Below, piece after piece: positions 7,490-11,765 of a DNA stretch of 11,765 nucleotides. The DNA comes from an uncultured Lachnospiraceae bacterium. GTDB lineage: Bacteria > Bacillota > Clostridia > Lachnospirales > Lachnospiraceae. The notes beneath the pieces are model-generated. The model searched no databases and was not told the origin of the DNA. It saw only the letters and a program-made list of their open reading frames with translations. A program made the translations under genes and the position numbers. Within the stretch, counting starts at the first letter, position 1, and every line of letters starts with the position of its first letter. The stretch lies in the NCBI GenBank assembly GCA_945485625.1, contig CALYSH010000020.1:1-11765 (forward strand), given 5' to 3'.

Positions 7490-8709
7490 TGGCTGATATG
7501 TTGACATTGGAACGATTTGAAGAGGCCAGCGAGGTGGTGGGAAAGGTCACCTTAGAGACTAAGCTGGTATACAGTGAATATCTGAGCGCCCAGACCGGCA
7601 ACCGGGTGTATTTAAAGCCGGAGAATATGCAGTTTACCGGAGCGTATAAGCTTCGCGGCGCCTATTACAAAATGAGCACCCTGACGAAGGAGGAGCGGGA
7701 TAAGGGATTGATCACCGCTTCCGCGGGAAACCATGCCCAGGGCGTGGCCTATGCGGCCAAATGCTACGGCGCCAAGGCCACCATCGTCATGCCCACCACC
7801 ACACCCCTGATGAAGGTAAACCGTACCAAAAGCTACGGCGCGGAGGTGGTGCTGTACGGGGATGTATATGATGAGGCCTGCAAAAAGGCCCTGGAGCTTT
7901 CTGAGGAGCACGGCTATACCTTTATCCATCCCTTTGACGACCTGACGGTGGCTACCGGACAGGGCACCATTGCCATGGAAATCGTAAAGGAGCTGCCTTT
8001 GGTGGACTATATCCTGGTACCTGTGGGCGGAGGGGGACTGGCCACCGGTGTTTCCACCCTGGCGAAGCTTTTGAATCCCAAGATAAAAGTAATCGGCGTG
8101 GAGCCCGCAGGGGCAAACTGCCTGCAGGAATCCTTAAAGGCGGGTAAGGTAGTAACCCTGCCCGGCGTCAACACCATTGCGGACGGTACTGCGGTGAAGA
8201 CCCCGGGAAGTAAGCTCTTCCCCTATCTGGCAGAGAACCTGGATGATGTGATCACCGTGGAGGACGAGGAGCTGGTGGTTGCCTTCCTGGATATGGTGGA
8301 AAACCATAAGATGGTAGTGGAGAACTCCGGGCTGCTTACCGTGGCTGCTTTAAAGCACCTGAATGTAAAGGATAAGAGGATTGTGTCCATATTAAGCGGC
8401 GGAAATATGGATGTGATCACCATGTCCAGCGTGGTACAGCAGGGACTGATCATGCGTGACCGGATCTTTACCGTGTCCGTGCTTCTGCCGGATAAGCCCG
8501 GTGAATTAAGCCGTGTGGCAAAGGTCATCGCAGAGGAAAGCGGCAATGTGATCAAGCTGGAGCATAACCAGTTTGTGTCCATCAACCGCAATGCCGCCGT
8601 AGAGCTCCGTATTACCCTGGAGGCTTTCGGAACCGAGCATAAAGCGAGAATCATGGAGGCTCTGGAGCGTGAGGGCTATAAGCCGAAGCTTGTAAGAACA
8701 AATATTTAA
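7489..8709 (+). CDS. ilvA: Threonine ammonia-lyase with C-terminal ACT domain
   Basis: A 406-residue PLP enzyme that deaminates threonine to 2-oxobutanoate and ammonia, the first step towards isoleucine or a catabolic route to propionate. The PLP lysine is Lys54 in TGAYKLRGA, the substrate loop is SAGNH (78–82), and the phosphate-binding glycine loop is GGGG (180–183). A single ACT domain (about 326–402, VSVLLPDKPGELSRVAKVI) follows; ACT domains bind amino acids, so feedback control is likely, though the ligand cannot be read here. This is the single-ACT form of about 400 residues, found among enzymes annotated both as biosynthetic IlvA and as catabolic TdcB, so the direction is open. The ATG at 7489 overlaps the ftsY stop by one base, with GAGGAGG (7472–7478) 10 bp ahead. 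It is the last gene of the operon; no clear intrinsic terminator follows. Confidence 0.93.
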   Translation: MADMLTLERFEEASEVVGKVTLETKLVYSEYLSAQTGNRVYLKPENMQFTGAYKLRGAYYKMSTLTKEERDKGLITASAGNHAQGVAYAAKCYGAKATIVMPTTTPLMKVNRTKSYGAEVVLYGDVYDEACKKALELSEEHGYTFIHPFDDLTVATGQGTIAMEIVKELPLVDYILVPVGGGGLATGVSTLAKLLNPKIKVIGVEPAGANCLQESLKAGKVVTLPGVNTIADGTAVKTPGSKLFPYLAENLDDVITVEDEELVVAFLDMVENHKMVVENSGLLTVAALKHLNVKDKRIVSILSGGNMDVITMSSVVQQGLIMRDRIFTVSVLLPDKPGELSRVAKVIAEESGNVIKLEHNQFVSINRNAAVELRITLEAFGTEHKARIMEALEREGYKPKLVRTNI

Positions 8710-8730
8710 TCGCGAATGTTTTTTTCTCTG

Positions 8731-8768
8731 TGCAAATGTAAACATTTTGTAAACTGTTTTTGTACAAA
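8731..8768. promoter_or_regulatory. Palindromic elements upstream of the pilB promoter
   Basis: The half-sites TGCAAATGT (8731–8739) and ACATTTTGTA (8742–8751) form an imperfect dyad closely matching the one at 77–101. A perfect 10-bp palindrome TTTGTACAAA lies at 8759–8768. Both sit roughly 60–100 bp upstream of the predicted pilB transcription start, a usual place for an activator. Alternatively, the first dyad plus the T-run near 8757–8761 could be a weak AT-rich terminator for ilvA. The T-run at 8719–8726 has no convincing stem before it. Confidence 0.35.
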
Positions 8769-8792
8769 TATGACAAAAATAACATAGGATGG

Positions 8793-8821
8793 TTGCAAAA
8801 AATATATAAAAAGGATATAAT
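8793..8821 (+). promoter_or_regulatory. Sigma-A-like promoter of the pilus genes
   Basis: TTGCAA (8793–8798) and a perfect TATAAT (8816–8821) are separated by 17 bp inside a strongly AT-rich stretch. The predicted start is near 8828, giving a leader of about 53 nt. No sigma-D (motility-type) promoter pattern is visible, so pilus expression appears to depend on the housekeeping sigma factor. Confidence 0.75.
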
Positions 8822-8840
8822 TCAAGTATAAAAAGATGCT

Positions 8841-8880
8841 GGGTGGACTGACAGAACCAAATCTGTAAAAGAGGACACCC
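8841..8880 (+). promoter_or_regulatory. Leader hairpin around the pilB ribosome binding site
   Basis: GGGTG (8841–8845) can pair with CACCC (8876–8880), and ACAGA (8851–8855) with TCTGT (8862–8866) around an ACCAAA loop. The ribosome binding site GAGG (8871–8874) lies in the internal loop between the two helices, and the outer helix ends at the base before the GTG start. Initiation at that GTG would require the outer helix to open. The fold is read by eye; no known riboswitch class is recognised. Confidence 0.45.
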
Positions 8881-10629
8881 GTGGAGAAAAAGATGTATAC
8901 ACCCTATCGATACAATCGAAAGAAAAGACTTGGTGAGGTGCTGGTGGAATCCGGATACCTGACACCGGATCAGATAGACGATGCACTGGCAGAACAGAAA
9001 AAACGGAATAACGGCATGAAGTTCGGTGACCTTCTGATTGATATGGGTCTGGTGACCGACGGACAGATCGTAACGGCTCTTTGCCAGCAGCTGGGGTATG
9101 AGGAAGTAAACCTTGCTACCTTCCAGGTAGATGAGGATATCTTAAAGCTGGCGGACGAAGCGGTGCTGAGAAAGCATTGCCTCCTTCCCTTCGGATTCTC
9201 TCCCAAGAACCCTAACCTGTTGATGGTGGCCATGAAGGATCCCCTGGATATCCGCGCGGTAGACGATATTTCCTTTGTCACCGGCTATCAGATTGAGATT
9301 CATGTTACCACGGAACAGGATGTTACAACCGCCATCGAACGCTACTACGGCAATGCGGCTGCAAACCGTATGGCAGAGCAGCTCTCTAAGGAGCTGGAGG
9401 ATGCGGCAAAGAACAGGATGGACGGGGAAGAAAACAACGATGATTCCGTGGCAGATGCCCCCATCGTTAAGCTGGTGAACCAGATCATCGATACCGCAGT
9501 CCGGAAGCGTACCTCCGATATACATATTGAACCCATGGAAGACAGCCTTCGGATCCGCTACCGTGTGGATGGTGTGCTGCAGCAGGAAATGGTGCAGGAT
9601 ATCTCCATCCATCCGGCCATGATTTCCCGTATCAAGATCATCAGCGGACTGGATATCTCCGAAAAACGTAAGCCGCAGGACGGTCGTGCCACAGCCATTG
9701 TAGACCGTATGGAGTACGATATCCGTGTATCCATACTTCCTACCGTGTACGGCGAGAAGGTGGTTATGCGTCTGACCCAGAAGAAGGGACTGACCAGGGA
9801 CAAAAAGGAGCTGGGCTTCCCGGATGAGGAATTAGCAAAGTTTGATAAGATACTAAGCCATCCCAATGGCATTATCCTGGTAACCGGACCTACCGGTTCC
9901 GGTAAGTCTACCACATTGTACACCGCCTTAAGCGAGCTGAATGTGGAGGGCGTAAACATTATCACCGTAGAGGACCCTGTGGAGGCAAATATCAAGGGTA
10001 TCAATCAGGTACAGACCAATGAAAAAGCGGGACTGACCTTCGCAAGTGCCCTTCGTTCCATCCTCCGTCAGGACCCGGATATCATCATGATCGGTGAGAT
10101 CCGTGACCAGGAGACAGCGAGCATCGCGGTTAAGGCGGCGATTACCGGACACCTGGTAGTAAGTACCCTGCATACCAATTCCGCAGCCAGCACCATTACC
10201 CGTCTGGCGGATATGGGAGTGGAAAATTACCTGATCGCAGACTCTGTAGTAGGTATCATCGCACAGCGACTGGTACGCCGTATCTGCCCCAAGTGCGGTA
10301 TCGATTCGGAGGCTACAGAGACAGAGAAGATCATCCTGGGCGTAGAGAATGTAAGCGGTCCGGTGAAGATTAAGAGAGCGGCTGTGGGCGGACAGTGTAT
10401 GCACTGCGGCGGCAACGGCTACAGAGGCCGAGTGGGTGTATACGAGATTATGCCCATCACCTCCAAGCTTCGAAACCTGATCAGTGCGGGTACCCGTGCC
10501 GACGATATTGAGGCGGCAGCCCTGGAAGAGGGCATGAAGACCCTGCGTATGGCAGCTGCAGGCTATGCACTGCAGGGCATCACCACAATTGAAGAAGTAA
10601 AACGTATTACCTACTCCGATGATAATTAA
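8881..10629 (+). CDS. pilB: Type IV pilus extension ATPase PilB (GspE/MshE family)
   Basis: A 582-residue cytoplasmic hexameric ATPase that powers pilin assembly at the platform protein PilC. The N-terminal MshEN (T2SSE_N) domain has two 24-residue motifs: 16–39, starting RLGEVLVESG, and 47–70, starting KFGDLLIDMG. This kind of motif pair binds cyclic-di-GMP in characterised relatives. The C-terminal motor has Walker A GPTGSGKS (336–343), the Asp box TVEDPVE, Walker B with DPDIIMIGEIRD (398–409), the His box TGHLVVSTLHT, and a zinc-binding tetracysteine (Cys469, 472, 506, 509). All are intact. The GTG start at 8881 has GAGG (8871–8874) at 6 bp; the in-frame ATG at 8893, preceded by GTGGAG (8881–8886), is a real alternative and would remove four residues without touching a domain. 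A type II secretion GspE is the alternative call, but the adjacent pilT favours a pilus. Confidence 0.93.
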   Translation: MEKKMYTPYRYNRKKRLGEVLVESGYLTPDQIDDALAEQKKRNNGMKFGDLLIDMGLVTDGQIVTALCQQLGYEEVNLATFQVDEDILKLADEAVLRKHCLLPFGFSPKNPNLLMVAMKDPLDIRAVDDISFVTGYQIEIHVTTEQDVTTAIERYYGNAAANRMAEQLSKELEDAAKNRMDGEENNDDSVADAPIVKLVNQIIDTAVRKRTSDIHIEPMEDSLRIRYRVDGVLQQEMVQDISIHPAMISRIKIISGLDISEKRKPQDGRATAIVDRMEYDIRVSILPTVYGEKVVMRLTQKKGLTRDKKELGFPDEELAKFDKILSHPNGIILVTGPTGSGKSTTLYTALSELNVEGVNIITVEDPVEANIKGINQVQTNEKAGLTFASALRSILRQDPDIIMIGEIRDQETASIAVKAAITGHLVVSTLHTNSAASTITRLADMGVENYLIADSVVGIIAQRLVRRICPKCGIDSEATETEKIILGVENVSGPVKIKRAAVGGQCMHCGGNGYRGRVGVYEIMPITSKLRNLISAGTRADDIEAAALEEGMKTLRMAAAGYALQGITTIEEVKRITYSDDN

Positions 10630-10672
10630 TGGAGTTGCTTGAGTTGAATAATCCGAAGGAGCCAATGACTTT

Positions 10673-11734
10673 ATGGAATTAAATATCAAAAATATAGTAA
10701 TGCTTGCGAAAGAGAAGGGCGCATCCGACGTACATATTACGGTAGGTGTGAAGCCGAAATGCCGTATCCGCGGCGTGCTGGTAGCGCTGGAGGAATTTGA
10801 GGTGCTGTATCCCCCTGCCACAAAGGTGCTGGTGGAATCCATGTTAAATACCACCAATCAGGCCATCTTTAATGAAAAGGGCGAGGCGGACTTCGCGTAC
10901 TCCATTCCCGAGGTGGGACGCTTCCGTGTCAATGCATTCCATCAGAGAGGCTCCTGCGCAGCAGTTATCCGTATTGTAAATACGGTGATTCCGGATTCGG
11001 AGTCCCTGGGGATTCCCGGAAGCGTATTGGAACTGTGTAATAAGAAGAGAGGTCTGGTGCTGGTAACCGGTCCTACCGGTAGCGGTAAGTCCACCACACT
11101 GGCTTCCCTGATTGATATCATTAACCGACAGAAGGAAGTACATATTATTACCCTGGAGGACCCTATCGAGTACCTGCACAACCACAGCAAGGCGGTGGTA
11201 AACCAGAGAGAAATCGGTCTGGATACCCAGTCCTATGCAAATGCTCTCCGTGCAGCTCTCCGTGAGGACCCGGATATTATCCTGGTAGGAGAGATGCGTG
11301 ACCTGGATACCATCTCTACCGCCATTACCGCAGCAGAGACCGGACACCTGGTATTCTCCACTCTGCATACCATCGGAGCAGCACCTACCATCGACCGTGT
11401 GATCGACGTATTCCCACCCCACCAGCAGACCCAGATCCGTGTCCAGCTGGCATCGGTACTGGAATCCGTTATCTCCCAGCAGCTGCTTCCTACCGCAGAC
11501 CGGAAGGGTCGTGTAGCAGCCTTCGAGGTGATGCACGGTACCCCCGCAGTAAAGAATCTGATCCGTGAGGGCAAGACCCATCAGATCGAATCCATCATGC
11601 AGACCAGCAAGAAGTTCGGTATGCAGACCATGGATGATGCACTGTTTGATCTGTACATGAAGCATCGCATTGACGGTGCCCATGCACTGGAGTTCGCACA
11701 GAACTACGAAGAAATGCAGAAGAAGATTTACTAA
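10673..11734 (+). CDS. pilT: Type IV pilus retraction ATPase PilT
   Basis: A 353-residue hexameric ATPase that drives pilus disassembly, and so twitching, surface pulling or DNA uptake. A PAS-like N-terminal domain (about 1–100, including KGASDVHITVG) precedes the motor with Walker A GPTGSGKS (133–140), the Asp box TLEDPIEY, Walker B with DPDIILVGEMRD (199–210) and the His box TGHLVFSTLHT. The C-terminal AVKNLIREGK (292–301) corresponds to the AIRNLIREGK motif that marks PilT and separates it from PilB. The zinc tetracysteine and MshEN domain of PilB are absent, as expected. The ATG at 10673 has AAGGAG (10656–10661) at 11 bp, slightly long. It lies 43 bp after pilB and presumably shares its promoter. 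Length is typical. Confidence 0.94.
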   Translation: MELNIKNIVMLAKEKGASDVHITVGVKPKCRIRGVLVALEEFEVLYPPATKVLVESMLNTTNQAIFNEKGEADFAYSIPEVGRFRVNAFHQRGSCAAVIRIVNTVIPDSESLGIPGSVLELCNKKRGLVLVTGPTGSGKSTTLASLIDIINRQKEVHIITLEDPIEYLHNHSKAVVNQREIGLDTQSYANALRAALREDPDIILVGEMRDLDTISTAITAAETGHLVFSTLHTIGAAPTIDRVIDVFPPHQQTQIRVQLASVLESVISQQLLPTADRKGRVAAFEVMHGTPAVKNLIREGKTHQIESIMQTSKKFGMQTMDDALFDLYMKHRIDGAHALEFAQNYEEMQKKIY

Positions 11735-11761
11735 TCTATAGATATCGAAAGGATACGAAAA

Positions 11762-11765
11762 ATGG
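11762..11765 (+). CDS. Start of the next pilus gene, probably pilC (cut by the window edge)
   Basis: GAAAGGA (11747–11753) is followed after 8 bp by an ATG at 11762, 27 bp after the pilT stop. Only the first codon and one further base are inside the window. The signal is a normal start region, and in pilB–pilT clusters the next gene is often the platform membrane protein pilC, but no coding sequence is available to test this. Confidence 0.5.

Noticed and set aside
8710..8830. A sigma-D (motility-type) promoter for the pilus genes
   Set aside because: TAAA-like -35 elements occur by chance in the AT-rich region, but no GCCGATAT-like -10 lies at the right spacing, whereas a TTGCAA–17–TATAAT sigma-A-like promoter is present.
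8822..8880. A c-di-GMP riboswitch upstream of pilB, as found before pilus genes in some Clostridia
   Set aside because: The leader of about 53 nt is too short, and the conserved GEMM core sequences and the class II pseudoknot core are not present. Only a simple two-helix fold is visible.
1..11765. Mobile elements, CRISPR arrays, tRNA or rRNA genes, defence genes
   Set aside because: No transposase or integrase coding sequence, no regularly spaced repeats, no cloverleaf or rRNA sequence recognised. Nearly all of the length is filled by recognised intact genes.

Overview
The window reads as a conserved housekeeping stretch of a low-to-mid G+C Firmicute, most likely Lachnospiraceae (Clostridia). 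The evidence is the gene order DUF177–rpmF–plsX–acpP–rnc–smc–ftsY, the zinc-ribbon form of L32 with the N-terminus MSICPKNKSSKG, Gram-positive style Shine-Dalgarno sites (AAGGAGG, GGAGG) and consensus sigma-A promoters. The family assignment is recognition, not a database result. All genes are on the + strand and all look intact.

Layout. (1) 1–947: a perfect-consensus sigma-A promoter (TTGACA, 17 bp, TATAAT), a leader with a dyad/direct-repeat element, a DUF177 protein, ribosomal protein L32, and a strong intrinsic terminator. (2) 946–8709: a promoter embedded in the T-tract of that terminator drives plsX, acpP, rnc, smc, ftsY and a threonine ammonia-lyase with an ACT domain. The genes are packed with overlaps or very short gaps (18 bp gap, 4-bp overlap, 20-bp overlap, 3 bp gap, 1-bp overlap), so this is almost certainly one transcription unit with translational coupling. 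It joins phospholipid initiation (PlsX with its carrier ACP), RNA processing (RNase III), chromosome condensation (SMC), membrane protein targeting (FtsY) and isoleucine-pathway or threonine-degrading metabolism. (3) 8710–8880: an AT-rich 171-bp regulatory region with palindromes, a sigma-A-like promoter and a leader hairpin that abuts the pilB start. (4) 8881–end: type IV pilus motor genes pilB (extension ATPase) and pilT (retraction ATPase), then the Shine-Dalgarno and start codon of a third gene, by context probably pilC, cut by the window edge.

The most interesting material is at the pilus locus. PilB carries an N-terminal MshEN-type domain with two 24-residue motifs that in other family members bind cyclic-di-GMP, and its mRNA leader can fold around the ribosome binding site. 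A TGCAAATG-containing dyad element upstream of pilB resembles one in the leader of the DUF177–rpmF operon. I found no mobile element, CRISPR array, tRNA, rRNA or defence gene, and I do not see a clearly undescribed system here.
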